In this document: positions 19,068 through 28,780 of the stretch, piece by piece
Layout: each line of letters starts with the position of its first letter
How positions within the stretch are numbered: position 1 is the first letter of the stretch
Source: Mesorhizobium sp. C432A
Lineage (GTDB): Bacteria > Pseudomonadota > Alphaproteobacteria > Rhizobiales > Rhizobiaceae
Assembly (NCBI RefSeq): GCF_030323145.1
Contig: NZ_CP100470.1
Coordinates: forward strand, 3,637,001 to 3,701,000
Direction: 5' to 3'
Length of the DNA stretch: 64,000 bases
Program-made: the position numbers and the translations under genes
The notes under the pieces: generated by a model
What the model saw: the letters and a program-made list of their open reading frames with translations, nothing else
Database searches by the model: none
What the model was told of the DNA's origin: nothing

Positions 19068-19878
19068 GTTGTTGAGGTCGTCTGTCCTTCCGGCACTGGT
19101 CGCTGTTGCGATCTTTGGCGCCGTGGGCCAGGCCATGGCCTTCGACGACAAGGTGTTCGACGACAAGACCGGCGTGAAGCCGCAATCGAGCCCGTGGGCC
19201 GTGTTCCAGTTCGGCTTCTCCGCTTACAAGAGCGGCCACAAGGAACAGGCGGTCGAGGCCTATAAATACGCCGCCGAAAACGGCCAGATCGGCGCCACCT
19301 GGAAGCTCGCCCGCATGTATGCCGAAGGCGACGGCGTGACGCGCGACGACTACGCGGCGTTCAAATTCTTCTCCGAGATCGTCGATCAGGATGTCGAGCC
19401 GGGTTCGCCGGAGGAAAGCTATGTCTCCGACGCGCTGGTGGCGCTGGGCGACTATCTCCGGACAGGCATCCCCGGCAGCCCGGTCGAGGAAAACGAGGTC
19501 GCGGCGCAGGAATATTACATGCGTGCGGCCGCCAATTACCGCAACCCGAACGCCCAGTTCGAGATGGGCCAGATGTTCCTGAAGGGCGAGGGCGGCGTCA
19601 AGGCCAGCGTCAAGCAGGCCGGCCGCTGGTTCCAGCTCGCCGCCGAAAAAGGCCATGCCGGCGCCCAGGCGACGCTTGGCAATCTTCTGTTCCAGAGCGG
19701 CAAGATCGTGCGCGGGCTGGCCATGATGACCGCCGCGCTCGAACGCGCCTCGCCGAGCGACCAGCCGTGGATCCGCGGCATGCAGGAAGAGGCATTTGCC
19801 GCCGCCGGCGAAGCCGACCGCCGCACTGCGATTTCGCTTGCCGACGATATTCTCACCAAGGGCGGCGGCGACCAGTGA
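19054..19878 (+). CDS. exoR: ExoR-like periplasmic regulator with Sel1-type repeats
   Basis: A 274-residue secreted protein: signal peptide ([18 protein letters not shown]) then Sel1/TPR-like repeats, for example [21 protein letters not shown] with [19 protein letters not shown], and [22 protein letters not shown]. The order and spacing match Sinorhizobium ExoR, a periplasmic inhibitor of the ExoS-ChvI two-component system that controls succinoglycan, motility and symbiosis. ExoR is known to be proteolysed in the periplasm as part of the signal. The ATG at 19054 overlaps the end of ilvD; a GTG at 19033 is possible. Coupling to ilvD is unusual and may be only transcriptional. Confidence 0.82.
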   Translation: MRISELLRSSVLPALVAVAIFGAVGQAMAFDDKVFDDKTGVKPQSSPWAVFQFGFSAYKSGHKEQAVEAYKYAAENGQIGATWKLARMYAEGDGVTRDDYAAFKFFSEIVDQDVEPGSPEESYVSDALVALGDYLRTGIPGSPVEENEVAAQEYYMRAAANYRNPNAQFEMGQMFLKGEGGVKASVKQAGRWFQLAAEKGHAGAQATLGNLLFQSGKIVRGLAMMTAALERASPSDQPWIRGMQEEAFAAAGEADRRTAISLADDILTKGGGDQ

Positions 19879-19885
19879 AATTGCC

Positions 19886-20068
19886 AATCTCCCCCCTTGA
19901 GGGGGAGATGCCCGGCAGGGCAGAGGGGGGCGCTGTCCCGCTGGCATTTCAGTTGACTAAAGTTTGCCCGGGTTGGACTGAGAGGGTGAGCTTGTTTGAC
20001 CGAAAGGTCGCGTTTCTTCGCGCCCCCCTCTGGCTTGCCGGCCATCTCCCCCTCAAGGGGGGAGATTA
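19886..20068. repeat. 183-bp MITE-like inverted-repeat element
   Basis: Both ends carry nearly identical inverted arms of about 47 bp that begin AATCTCCCCCCTTGAGGGGG and continue through AGATG, a G/C-rich part and AGAGGGGGGCGC. Each arm contains its own small palindrome (CCCCCCTTGAGGGGG). The middle is about 85 bp of unrelated sequence without a coding frame. It starts 7 bp after exoR and lies between exoR and a convergent gene. This type of element is very common between rhizobial genes. Confidence 0.8.
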
Positions 20069-20079
20069 GCTCACATCCA

Positions 20080-20379
20080 TCAGTTCTCGGTGAGTTCCGC
20101 CGGCGCCGCTCTGTGTACCGGCATCGAGATCGGCGTGACGTGCAGATGCGGCTTCATCGTGCTGTCGGGGCAGCTGTCGCCGATCTCGGTCCATGAGGTG
20201 TTGTTGAGCACCAGGTCGCAGCGGGCCATATGGCTCTTGTCTGAAACCGTCAGGCAGGTGACCTGGCCGACCTGGTAGGACTTGCCATTGGCCAGGCACT
20301 GCTGATCGGCAAGTGCCGCTGCAGGAGAGGCCATGGCAAATGCCAGACCGATCGGGCAAAGGAGGAATCGTAGTGCCAT
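20080..20379 (-). CDS. Small secreted protein, unknown function
   Basis: A 99-residue protein with a signal peptide (MALRFLLCPIGLAFAMASPAAALA). The mature part has four cysteines, in QQCLANG, VTCLTVS, ARCDLVL and DSCPDST, suggesting two disulfides in the periplasm. Start: ATG at 20379, with AGGAGG further upstream on the other strand not relevant; the longer frame adds 18 unlikely residues. I do not recognise the family. It is on the same strand as xthA and its neighbours, about 70 bp downstream of xthA. Confidence 0.6.
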   Translation of the reverse strand: MALRFLLCPIGLAFAMASPAAALADQQCLANGKSYQVGQVTCLTVSDKSHMARCDLVLNNTSWTEIGDSCPDSTMKPHLHVTPISMPVHRAAPAELTEN

Positions 20380-20450
20380 GGAACCCCAGCCGCCATGCTG
20401 ATCTCTGACTGAATGGCGCGATTGTGGCGACATCAGGGTTTCGGCTGATA

Positions 20451-21245
20451 TCAGGCCGGCAGCAGCGCCAGATCGATCGCCACCGGCACATGGTCGGAAG
20501 GCTTTTCCCAGGCGCGCACGTGCTTTTCGATCGAGGCCGAGGAAAAGCGGTTGGCGGCTTCGGGCGACAACAGCAGATGGTCGATGCGGATGCCGTTGTT
20601 CTTCTGCCAGGCACCGGCCTGGTAATCCCAGAAGGTATAGACATCGGCCGCATCGGTGACGGCGCGGACTGCCTCGGTGAAGCCGAGATTCTTCAGCCGT
20701 CGGAAGGCCTGCCGGGTCTGCGGCTGGAACAGCGCATCGCCAAGCCAGTTCTCGGGGAAGCGCGCATCGACCGGCTCGGGGATGACATTGTAGTCGCCGG
20801 CCAGCACCAGCGCCTCCTCCAGAAGCAGCCGTTGCTCGGCCCAGCGATGCAGCCGTTCCATCCAGGCCAGCTTGTAGGGAAACTTCTTCTCGTCATCGAC
20901 CGGGTTGCCGTTGGGCAGATAGAGCGAGGCGACGCGAAGCGCGCCCTGGTCGGTCGAGAACACGCCCTCGATGAAGCGCGCCTGCTCGTCGGTGTCGTCA
21001 CCGGGCAGGCCCCTGATAACCTCGTCGAACGGAAGCTTCGACAACAGGGCGACGCCGTTAAAGCCCTTCTGGCCATGGGTTTCCACGTTGTAGCCAAGCG
21101 CCTCGATCTCGGCGCGCGGGAACTGCTCGTCGACCGACTTGATCTCCTGCAGGCAGACGATGTCGGGCTGGCTTTCGCTCAGCCAGTGGGTGAGGTTGCC
21201 GATGCGGGCGCGAATGCCGTTTATGTTCCAGGTGACGATTTTCAT
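20451..21245 (-). CDS. xthA: Exodeoxyribonuclease III
   Basis: A 264-residue Mg-dependent AP endonuclease/3' exonuclease of the ExoIII family. Signatures in order: MKIVTWNINGIRAR (Asn), CLQEIKSVDEQFP (catalytic Glu), GYNVETHGQKGFNGVALLS, DYNVIPEPVDARFPENW (Asp/Asn), and the C-terminal RIDHLLLS...KPSDHVPV with the catalytic Asp-His pair. It repairs abasic sites in base excision repair. The start at 21245 gives the canonical N-terminus; 28 more upstream codons are open but unrelated. It is 8 bp downstream of the VOC gene, so probably co-transcribed with it. Confidence 0.92.
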   Translation of the reverse strand: MKIVTWNINGIRARIGNLTHWLSESQPDIVCLQEIKSVDEQFPRAEIEALGYNVETHGQKGFNGVALLSKLPFDEVIRGLPGDDTDEQARFIEGVFSTDQGALRVASLYLPNGNPVDDEKKFPYKLAWMERLHRWAEQRLLLEEALVLAGDYNVIPEPVDARFPENWLGDALFQPQTRQAFRRLKNLGFTEAVRAVTDAADVYTFWDYQAGAWQKNNGIRIDHLLLSPEAANRFSSASIEKHVRAWEKPSDHVPVAIDLALLPA

Positions 21246-21253
21246 GGGCGGCC

Positions 21254-21646
21254 TCAGGGATGTTCGGGCGAAAGACGTTCGACAAGCCCGATCGTATTGC
21301 CTGCCGGGTCCTTTAGAAAGGCCATCCACTCGCTTTCCCCCGCCGTTCCGAACGTGCCTTCGGTGTCGTTGTGGACGAGCGCCGGCGGTGCGGTGAAGGG
21401 AACGCCGGACGCTTTCGCCTCGGCGTGGAAGGCTTCGAGCCCGGCTATATCGAGATAGACGGTGCCGGCCGGAACGCCATCGGTGAACAGCAACCTGATA
21501 TCACCGGCCATGATGAAGGCGATGCCCGGCGGATCGTAGCGGGCGTGAACGTTGAGGCCGAGCACATCGCGCCAGAAGGCCAGCGTCACGTCGAGATCGC
21601 GCCCGGCCGACAGTGCGACCTGACGGACCGGGCCGACGCCGGACAT
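21254..21646 (-). CDS. VOC (glyoxalase/bleomycin resistance) family protein
   Basis: A 130-residue single-domain vicinal oxygen chelate protein made of two beta-alpha-beta-beta-beta units: VRQVALSAGRDLDVTLAFWRD...IRLLFTDG, then GTVYLDIAGLEAFHAEAKA...EWMAFLKDPAGNTIGLVER. The final DPAGNTIGL is the usual metal-site strand, although many such proteins bind no metal. The substrate is unknown. The gene lies between erpA (4 bp upstream) and xthA and probably belongs to the same transcript. Confidence 0.78.
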   Translation of the reverse strand: MSGVGPVRQVALSAGRDLDVTLAFWRDVLGLNVHARYDPPGIAFIMAGDIRLLFTDGVPAGTVYLDIAGLEAFHAEAKASGVPFTAPPALVHNDTEGTFGTAGESEWMAFLKDPAGNTIGLVERLSPEHP

Positions 21647-21650
21647 CTGC

Positions 21651-21998
21651 CTAGATGGAGAAACTGGTGCCGCAGCCGCAGGAGGCGACTGCATTGGGGT
21701 TGCGGATCTGGAACGATTGGCCCATCAGATCGTCGACGAAGTCGATCACCGAGCCGCCCATATAGACCAGCGACAAATCGTCGATCAGCACGGTGGCGCC
21801 GTCCTTTTCGATGGCGACGTCGTCGTCGTTGCGCGTATCGACCAGGTCGAACTTGTAGGAAAAGCCGGAGCAGCCGCCGCCTTCGACGGAGACGCGCAGC
21901 GCCGTCTTGCCGGCCTCGCCAGAGACGATTTTCGCGATCCGCCTGGCGGCGGACTCGGTCATCTCGACTTTCATGGCAGTCTTGGCATCAGCGCCCAT
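21651..21998 (-). CDS. erpA: Iron-sulfur cluster insertion protein, A-type carrier
   Basis: A 115-residue A-type Fe-S carrier (IscA/ErpA/SufA family). The three cluster cysteines are present: one in [13 protein letters not shown] and two in the C-terminal SCGCGTSF. It transfers Fe-S clusters to apoproteins in the cytoplasm. The ATG at 21998 gives [20 protein letters not shown]; an ATG at 21974 is also possible. It is the first gene of a minus-strand unit and is divergent from dgt, with about 76 bp of shared promoter region. A-type carriers are hard to tell apart by sequence, so the symbol is tentative. Confidence 0.85.
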   Translation of the reverse strand: MGADAKTAMKVEMTESAARRIAKIVSGEAGKTALRVSVEGGGCSGFSYKFDLVDTRNDDDVAIEKDGATVLIDDLSLVYMGGSVIDFVDDLMGQSFQIRNPNAVASCGCGTSFSI

Positions 21999-22074
21999 GG
22001 GCGTCACCTTGCTTTCGGTTTCACATGATAGGTATGAAGCGGGAAGGGGCAAGTCAACTGCGGCGGCATCAGCC

Positions 22075-23289
22075 ATGACAAATGAGCTTGGCGACATTGG
22101 GTTCGGCTATCGGCCGCGCGCGGCCTATGCCAGCGACCCAGCCAGGTCGCGCGGGCGGCTCTATGACGAGGTCGAGAGCCCGACTCGCACGCCATTCCAG
22201 CGCGACCGCGACCGTATCATTCATTCGACTGCCTTCCGCCGCCTGAAGCACAAGACGCAGGTGTTCGTCGCCCATGAAGGCGACCACTATCGCACCCGGC
22301 TGACGCATTCGATCGAGGTGGCGCAGATTGCGCGGGCTCTGGCGCGAGCGCTGCGCGGCGACGAGGATCTGGCCGAGGCGGTCGCCTTGGTGCACGATTT
22401 CGGTCACACGCCGTTCGGCCATACCGGCGAGGACGCGCTGAACGAGCGGATGGCCCAATGGGGCGGCTTCGACCACAATGCGCAGTCGCTGCGCGTGGTG
22501 ACGCGGCTGGAGCGGCGCTATGCCGAGTTCGACGGGCTAAACCTGACCTGGGAAACGCTGGAAGGGCTGGTCAAGCACAATGGGCCGCTGACAGATGCCA
22601 AGGGAAAAGGGCTCAAAGGCCCGGTGCCGCAGGCGATCCGCGACTATTCCGAGCTGCACGACCTCGAACTCGACCATTTCGCCGGCATCGAGGCGCAATG
22701 TGCTGCGATCGCCGACGATATCGCCTACAACACCCATGACATCGACGACGGCCTGCGCTCCGGCTTCCTGACCTTGGACATGCTGGAAACGGTGGCGCTG
22801 CCGGGATCGATCCTGGCAAGCGTGCGCGCGCGCTATCCGGGCCTGGACGATGTGCGCACCGGCCATGAGCTGATGCGCCGGCAGATCACGATGATGGTCG
22901 AGGATGTCATTGTTTCCACCACCGCCAATCTTGAGCGCATCAAGCCTGACAGCGCCGAAGCGGTGCGGGCGGCGGGCGAAACGATGGTGACCTTTTCCGC
23001 TGACGTGGCGGCGACCGAGAAGGAATTGAAGACCTTTCTCTACAAGCATCTCTACCGGCATGACGAGGTGATGCGCGTGCGCACTCAGGCCGAGCAGATC
23101 GTGCGCGACCTGTTCGATGTCTATTACGCCGATCCGCGCGCCATGCCGGACGGCTGGCGGGAGGGGCTCGACCGGGCGGAGGACCGCATCAAGGCGCGCA
23201 GCGTCGCCGATTTCCTCGCGGGGATGACGGATACCTACGCCTTGAAGGAACACCGCCGTCTGTTTGACCATACGCCCGATTTAAGCTAG
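22075..23289 (+). CDS. dgt: Deoxyguanosinetriphosphate triphosphohydrolase-like protein
   Basis: A 404-residue HD-domain dNTP triphosphohydrolase. The metal-binding HD residues are in [18 protein letters not shown] and [18 protein letters not shown]; the family N-terminus [22 protein letters not shown] is intact. These enzymes hydrolyse dNTPs to nucleosides and tripolyphosphate and tune dNTP pools. I start it at ATG 22075, since the open frame upstream overlaps erpA in antisense. It begins the long plus-strand run dgt-argS-SPOR-nagZ and onward that is conserved in Rhizobiales. Confidence 0.9.
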   Translation: MTNELGDIGFGYRPRAAYASDPARSRGRLYDEVESPTRTPFQRDRDRIIHSTAFRRLKHKTQVFVAHEGDHYRTRLTHSIEVAQIARALARALRGDEDLAEAVALVHDFGHTPFGHTGEDALNERMAQWGGFDHNAQSLRVVTRLERRYAEFDGLNLTWETLEGLVKHNGPLTDAKGKGLKGPVPQAIRDYSELHDLELDHFAGIEAQCAAIADDIAYNTHDIDDGLRSGFLTLDMLETVALPGSILASVRARYPGLDDVRTGHELMRRQITMMVEDVIVSTTANLERIKPDSAEAVRAAGETMVTFSADVAATEKELKTFLYKHLYRHDEVMRVRTQAEQIVRDLFDVYYADPRAMPDGWREGLDRAEDRIKARSVADFLAGMTDTYALKEHRRLFDHTPDLS

Positions 23290-23351
23290 GGCGGGCGCGA
23301 TTTGCCGGCCAATGAGCCGGTTCCCCTGCACAGTCCGCCAGAGCAAGACCC

Positions 23352-25115
23352 ATGAACATCTTCGCCGATTTCAGCGCGCGAATCACAAAAGCCGTCGAAG
23401 CGCTGGATTTGAAAGACAGTAATGGCGTTTCGCTCGACCTGTCGCGCATCGCCGTCGAGCCGCCGCGCGACGCCAGCCATGGCGATCTCGCCACCAATGC
23501 GGCGATGGTACTGGCCAAGCCGACAGGGCACAACCCGCGGGCGCTGGCCGAGCGGCTGGTGGAAGTGCTGCGCAGCGACGCCGATGTTGCCGAAGCCGCC
23601 GTCGCCGGTCCCGGCTTCGTCAATCTCCGGCTCAAGGACGCTTTCTGGCAGGCACATCTGACTGCGCTGCTCGGCGAGGGGCAAAACTACGGCCGCTCGA
23701 CCATTGGTGGCGGCAAGAAGACCAATGTCGAATATGTCTCGGCCAATCCGACCGGGCCGATGCATGTCGGCCATTGCCGGGGCGCGGTTGTCGGCGACAC
23801 GCTCGCCAATCTGATGGCCTTCGCCGGCTATGACGTCACCAAGGAATACATCATCAACGACGCCGGCGCGCAGATCGACGTGCTCGGGCGTTCGGCCTTC
23901 CTGCGCTACCGCGAAGCGCTGGGCGACGACATTGGCGAGATACCGGCCGGCCTCTATCCCGGCGATTACCTTGTGCCGGTCGGTCAGGCGCTGGCTGCCG
24001 AATTTGGCCGCAAGCTCTTGCAGATGCCCGACGATGAGTCGCTGGCAATCGTCAAGGACCGCACGATCGACGCCATGATGGTGATGATCCGCGAGGATCT
24101 GGCGTTGCTCAATGTGCATCACGACGTTTTCTTCTCCGAGCGCACGCTGCATGCCGACAATGCCAAAAAAATCCGCTCGGCGATCAACGATCTGACGCTG
24201 AAAGGCCATATCTACAAGGGCAAGCTACCGCCGCCCAAGGGCGAGAAGCCGGACGACTGGGAAGACCGCGAGCAGACGCTGTTTCGCTCGACGGCGGTCG
24301 GCGACGACATGGACCGGGCGCTGGTCAAGTCCGACGGCTCGTTCACCTATTTCGCCGCCGACGTCGCCTATCTCAAGGACAAGGTCGACCGCGGTTTCGT
24401 CGGCCTGATCTATGTGCTGGGCGCCGACCATGGCGGCTACGTCAAGCGGCTGGAAGCGCTGGCGCGGGCGATTGCAGGCGATGATCTGAAGCTGCAACTC
24501 ACGGTGCTGCTGTGCAATCTGGTGAAGCTGTTTCGCGATGGCGAACCGGTTCGGATGTCGAAGCGGTCGGGCGACTTCGTGACCTTGCGCGAAGCGGTGG
24601 AGGAGGTGGGCCGCGATGCGATCCGCTTCATGATGCTCTACCGCAAGAGCGACGCGCCGCTCGACTTCGATTTCGCCAAGGTCACCGAACAGTCCAAGGA
24701 CAATCCCGTGTTCTACGTGCAGTACGCTTCGGCGCGCTGTCATTCGGTGTTCCGGCAGGCGAGCGAGCAACTGGGCGAGGCCAATTTCGACCGCAACAGC
24801 CTGGCCGCGGCCTCGGCGTCGCTCACCGATGAGGGCGAGATCGGCCTGATCCGGAAGCTGGCTGAATATCCAAGGCTGATCGAATCCGCGGCCCTTGCGC
24901 TGGAGCCGCACCGGCTGGCATTCTACCTCTACGATCTGGCTTCCACCTTCCATGGACACTGGAATCGGGGCACCGAGAATGCCGACTTACGTTTTGTTAA
25001 GGTTAACGACCGACAATTGACTCATGCCAGACTAGGGCTGGTGCAGGCTGTTTCGGATGTTTTGACCTCCGGCCTGACGCTGATTGGGGCTGATGCGCCC
25101 ACTGAGATGCGTTAG
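23352..25115 (+). CDS. argS: Arginyl-tRNA synthetase
   Basis: A 587-residue class I synthetase. The N-terminal Add1 domain is followed by the HIGH-type motif [20 protein letters not shown]. The KMSKS-like loop is [20 protein letters not shown], and the C-terminal all-helical DALR anticodon-binding domain ends at residue 587. It charges tRNA-Arg. It starts 62 bp after dgt and precedes the SPOR-domain gene, a conserved order. A GCAAGACCC leader without a strong Shine-Dalgarno sequence precedes the ATG. Confidence 0.95.
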   Translation: MNIFADFSARITKAVEALDLKDSNGVSLDLSRIAVEPPRDASHGDLATNAAMVLAKPTGHNPRALAERLVEVLRSDADVAEAAVAGPGFVNLRLKDAFWQAHLTALLGEGQNYGRSTIGGGKKTNVEYVSANPTGPMHVGHCRGAVVGDTLANLMAFAGYDVTKEYIINDAGAQIDVLGRSAFLRYREALGDDIGEIPAGLYPGDYLVPVGQALAAEFGRKLLQMPDDESLAIVKDRTIDAMMVMIREDLALLNVHHDVFFSERTLHADNAKKIRSAINDLTLKGHIYKGKLPPPKGEKPDDWEDREQTLFRSTAVGDDMDRALVKSDGSFTYFAADVAYLKDKVDRGFVGLIYVLGADHGGYVKRLEALARAIAGDDLKLQLTVLLCNLVKLFRDGEPVRMSKRSGDFVTLREAVEEVGRDAIRFMMLYRKSDAPLDFDFAKVTEQSKDNPVFYVQYASARCHSVFRQASEQLGEANFDRNSLAAASASLTDEGEIGLIRKLAEYPRLIESAALALEPHRLAFYLYDLASTFHGHWNRGTENADLRFVKVNDRQLTHARLGLVQAVSDVLTSGLTLIGADAPTEMR

Positions 25116-25218
25116 GTTTAACTAAAACACCTGTCACCATTTGCCCACATTGCGCTGGTAAGGGCCAACCCTACGCGACGTCCATGGCGTCCGAATGAGT
25201 GCGAGTTCGGGAACAATA

Positions 25219-28200
25219 ATGGCAGACAGAACCCAGCTGAGAGTAGCCGACAACAACGACATCGCCGAAGATGATCCGTTCGCTGAACTGACCAGGATCA
25301 TGGGTTTCGATCCGCGCCAGCCGGTCAAGCCGCAGGCGCCAGCCGTCGAGACGGCTGCAGACGAGGGCGATTTCGACATCGACCTCGAGAAGGAGTTGAT
25401 GGGCGAATTCGGCGATGAAGTCGGTTCCATGGAGGCCAGCCAGCCAGCTCCCGAGGTTCACCAGCCTGCCGCTGAACCCTACGAACCTGCTGCCGAGATT
25501 CGCGAGCCGGCTTTCGAAACCACCGATGCCGCGATGGACGATGCGCTGGCTGCTTCGCTGGAATATGATTTCGTCTTCGACGATGCCGCCGATCTGGATT
25601 TCGGCGCTGCCCCGCAGGCTGCGGCTGCTCCCGTTGAACCCTCGTTTGCCGAACCTTCGTTTGCCGAGCCCGCATTCGACGAAGCTGCATTCGACGATGA
25701 TTTCGACAATGCTGTCGCCAGCTCGCTGGAAAACGTATCGCCGCTCGAAGACGACCTGCCGATGGATGACGACCTTGCCGCTTCGCTCGAGCAGGGGTTG
25801 CTGCTCGATGACGATGCGACCGTCGCCCATGCCGCAGATGTCGCCCAGGTTGCTGCTGCGCCTGCCGACGATGTCGCGTTCGACGATGATTTCGACAATG
25901 CCGTCTCGATGTCGCTGGAAGACGAGCTGACGCTGGACGGTCCTGCGCCGGCGCAGGACCAGTATGCCGCGCCAGTAGCCGAGGCGCCGATCCATACCTT
26001 CGACGCCGTCGGCGCCGCCGACCACGCTGTTGCCGACGAGGATTTTGCGGTTCATTTCGATGACGCGATGGCCGATGTCGACATGGACTTTGCAGCTCAG
26101 GATTTTGCAGCCCAGGATTTTGCAGCCGAGCATTTCGAGCCTCAGGCTTTCGAGGCTCAGCCTGTTGAGGCCGAGGATCCGGAAGAGCGCGATCTGGATG
26201 TCAGCGATCTGCAGGTCAGCGCGCCGGTTGAGATGGATGCGCCGGAAGTGGACGAGACGCCGGCCTGGACCGTGGAGGCCAGCCCCTCTCATGAGACTGC
26301 GCACGAAGCATTCGACGATTTCGATCTGAGCATCGACGATGCGGTTGCCGATCACGAGCTGGCGGCCGAGATCGCACCCACTCCGGTTCAGCCAACTCCG
26401 GTCGCACCAGCCTATGTGGCGCCTACCAATATGGCGACCCCGGCCGCTCCGGTCGCTGACGAACGGACGTTGGAAGATGAACTCAACGCGTTGCTTGGCG
26501 CCATGACCACACCACGCCCGGCGCCAGTCGCCCCGATTCCGGTGGTCACCGAGCCCACCAGGGCTGCCGCCATCGAGCCCACCAGGACTTATGAGCCGGT
26601 TGCCCCGGTGCAGCGGTCCGTCGCAACGCCGGTCGCTCCGGTCGATAATCTCGACTGGGACCTGGACGAACACGCGCCGGCTCCTCAGGAGGCCCAGGCG
26701 GACGATGCCGATTTCGACGATCTGCTTGCCGGCGAACTTGAAGGCCATGTGCCCGCGATCGAGTTCGATGATCACGCCTTCGACGCGGCGCTGGCCAAGG
26801 GCATCGATCTCGGTCATGACGATACGGCAGCACCGGTCGCTGGCGATTGGCGCTCGACGCCGCCGGAGCCGGCGCGTTCGTGGAGCCGCGTGACTCCCAC
26901 CCCGGCCCAGCCTTCCTTTGCAGCGCAGCCGCAACCTTCCTTTGCAGCGCAGCCGCAAGCTTCTTTTGCAGAAAAGCCGTCCATGCCGCCGGCGGCAGCG
27001 CCAAGCTATCGCGACCAGCCGGTTGCCGCTGCTGCCTATGTGGCGCCGACGCCATCGCGCCAGGCGCCGCCTCAGGCCTATGACGAGATGCCGGATGTCG
27101 AGACGGTCGATGTGCCGGAGCGTGTGGTGGCGATTGCCGACGACCTCGACATTCCAGAACTCAGCTTCGAGCAAGACGAGCCGGCCGCCTATGACGACAT
27201 CGACGCCGAATTCGCCGGCATGCTCAACGAGATGAACGCGGTGGAAGTGGCGCCGCCCACTGCCGCACGCAGTGCCGGCTATGATGACGATTCCTACAGT
27301 TCCGGCTTCGGTTCGGGCCACGAGCTCGACCAGCGCGCCTATGCGGCGCGGCCAGCCGAAGTGCTTGCAGCCACGCAAGCTCACCACGCCGATGCCGCCG
27401 GCGGCTTCGACATGGACGATCTGCCCGGCAGCCAGCCGGTTTCGCAGGCCGACGATTTCGCGGTCGACGAACTCGACTACGATCCGGATCTGGACGAGGC
27501 AATGGCGGTGCCGGGCCTCGCCGAGCAGGAAGCCGCACGGCCGCGCAGGAGCGGCCTGCTGGTCGCGGGGGTCGTTGCTGCGGTTGCGATTGCCGGCGGC
27601 CTTGGCGCCTTCGCCTTGTCGTTCGGCGGCAAGGGCGGCAGCGATGCGCCGGTCATTGTCAAAGCCGACAACAGGCCGATCAAGGTCAAGCCCGAAAATC
27701 CGGGCGGCGCCGTGGTGCCGAACCAGGACAACAAGGTTTATGATGCGGTCGCCAAGGGCACCAAGCCGGCCGAGCCGGTTCAGGAGAAGCTGGTCACCAA
27801 CACCGAAGAGCCGGTCGATGTGAAGGCGCAGGAGCCCGAAAGCCGCGTCGTCGATCTGTCGCCCGACGATACCGACGCTGCCCCAGGCCCCGACGCTGCC
27901 GGCAACCCCGAAGCTGCCGTCAACCCCGACGCGGCTGTCGCGCCGGCGCCAAAGTCCGAGGACCGCATCGCGCAGGTGCTGCAGGAAGCCGAGAAGAACC
28001 CCGATACGGTCGCCGTCGCCCCGCGCAAGGTGCGGACCATGGTGGTCAAGCCCGACGGCTCGTTGGTGGCCCGCGAGGACTCGACGCCGGCCGCGCCACA
28101 GGTTGCGGCGACTGAGCCGCTTGACCCGGCGCCGCAGCACGTCGCCCCTTCGGCCGATGCCGAGCAGACCGGCACCGTGGCGCCTGCCGATCAGGCAAAT

Positions 28201-28647
28201 AGCGACCAGGCAAGTGCCGAGACCGCCAAGCCGGTCAAGCCGGTGAAGCCGGCGGCCACGCCGAAGGCTGAGACCCAGTCCGCCAACACGCCGCAGACGG
28301 TTGCCGTGGCGCCGCAGCGCCCGTCTGACCAGCCGGTCGACGTGGTCGGCGAGGTCAAGCCCGACCAGGTTGCCTCCATTCCGGCGACGGCTTCGACATC
28401 GGGCGGTTCGTGGTCGATGCAGATCGCTTCGCAGCCGACGGTCGAAAGCGCCCAGGCCAACTACGCCGACCTGCAGCGCCGCTATGGAAATGTGCTCGCC
28501 GGTCGCACCGCCAACATCGTCAAGGCGGAGATCGCCGGCAAGGGCACCTTCTACCGTGTCCGGGTGCCTGCGCAATCGCGCAACGATGCGATCAATCTGT
28601 GCACTAGCTACAAGGCTGCCGGCGGCAACTGCTTCGTGTCGCGGTAA
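25219..28647 (+). CDS. Large acidic SPOR-domain cell-envelope protein
   Basis: A 1142-residue protein. Residues 1 to about 770 are acidic, disordered and rich in Asp, Ala, Glu and Pro. One transmembrane helix at about 778-803 (SGLLVAGVVAAVAIAGGLGA) puts the long N-terminus in the cytoplasm. A Pro/Ala-rich periplasmic linker leads to a C-terminal SPOR domain (about 1062-1142) containing GGSWSMQIASQPTVESAQ and TFYRVRVPAQSRNDAINLC. SPOR domains bind denuded peptidoglycan glycans at division sites. The cytoplasmic part holds repeated motifs such as FDDDFDNAV..SLE. The ATG at 25219 follows GGGAA; an ATG at 25195 is possible. It sits between argS and nagZ. Confidence 0.82.
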   Translation: MADRTQLRVADNNDIAEDDPFAELTRIMGFDPRQPVKPQAPAVETAADEGDFDIDLEKELMGEFGDEVGSMEASQPAPEVHQPAAEPYEPAAEIREPAFETTDAAMDDALAASLEYDFVFDDAADLDFGAAPQAAAAPVEPSFAEPSFAEPAFDEAAFDDDFDNAVASSLENVSPLEDDLPMDDDLAASLEQGLLLDDDATVAHAADVAQVAAAPADDVAFDDDFDNAVSMSLEDELTLDGPAPAQDQYAAPVAEAPIHTFDAVGAADHAVADEDFAVHFDDAMADVDMDFAAQDFAAQDFAAEHFEPQAFEAQPVEAEDPEERDLDVSDLQVSAPVEMDAPEVDETPAWTVEASPSHETAHEAFDDFDLSIDDAVADHELAAEIAPTPVQPTPVAPAYVAPTNMATPAAPVADERTLEDELNALLGAMTTPRPAPVAPIPVVTEPTRAAAIEPTRTYEPVAPVQRSVATPVAPVDNLDWDLDEHAPAPQEAQADDADFDDLLAGELEGHVPAIEFDDHAFDAALAKGIDLGHDDTAAPVAGDWRSTPPEPARSWSRVTPTPAQPSFAAQPQPSFAAQPQASFAEKPSMPPAAAPSYRDQPVAAAAYVAPTPSRQAPPQAYDEMPDVETVDVPERVVAIADDLDIPELSFEQDEPAAYDDIDAEFAGMLNEMNAVEVAPPTAARSAGYDDDSYSSGFGSGHELDQRAYAARPAEVLAATQAHHADAAGGFDMDDLPGSQPVSQADDFAVDELDYDPDLDEAMAVPGLAEQEAARPRRSGLLVAGVVAAVAIAGGLGAFALSFGGKGGSDAPVIVKADNRPIKVKPENPGGAVVPNQDNKVYDAVAKGTKPAEPVQEKLVTNTEEPVDVKAQEPESRVVDLSPDDTDAAPGPDAAGNPEAAVNPDAAVAPAPKSEDRIAQVLQEAEKNPDTVAVAPRKVRTMVVKPDGSLVAREDSTPAAPQVAATEPLDPAPQHVAPSADAEQTGTVAPADQANSDQASAETAKPVKPVKPAATPKAETQSANTPQTVAVAPQRPSDQPVDVVGEVKPDQVASIPATASTSGGSWSMQIASQPTVESAQANYADLQRRYGNVLAGRTANIVKAEIAGKGTFYRVRVPAQSRNDAINLCTSYKAAGGNCFVSR

Positions 28648-28666
28648 GGCCGGATCCAATTATCAG

Positions 28667-28702
28667 AGCCGGTGCGTTCCCAAGGGTCGCGCCGGCTTTT
28701 TC
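28667..28702 (+). terminator. Terminator after the SPOR gene
   Basis: An AGCCGG arm and a GCCGGCT arm enclose a loop containing further G-C pairing, followed by TTTTT, 20 bp after the stop. nagZ starts about 80 bp later. Confidence 0.7.
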
Positions 28703-28780
28703 ATGTGGATGGGCGAGAGGTTGAGGCGCTTGCCGTCCGGGGAGATTCCCTTTGGCGGCGCGAAGCCCTAAACTGGCGGA

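Noticed and set aside
25171..28659. Open frame of 1162 codons on the minus strand, antisense to the SPOR gene
   Set aside because: It mirrors the biased codons of the plus-strand gene, gives an Arg/Gly-rich protein with no domain, and has no ribosome-binding site.
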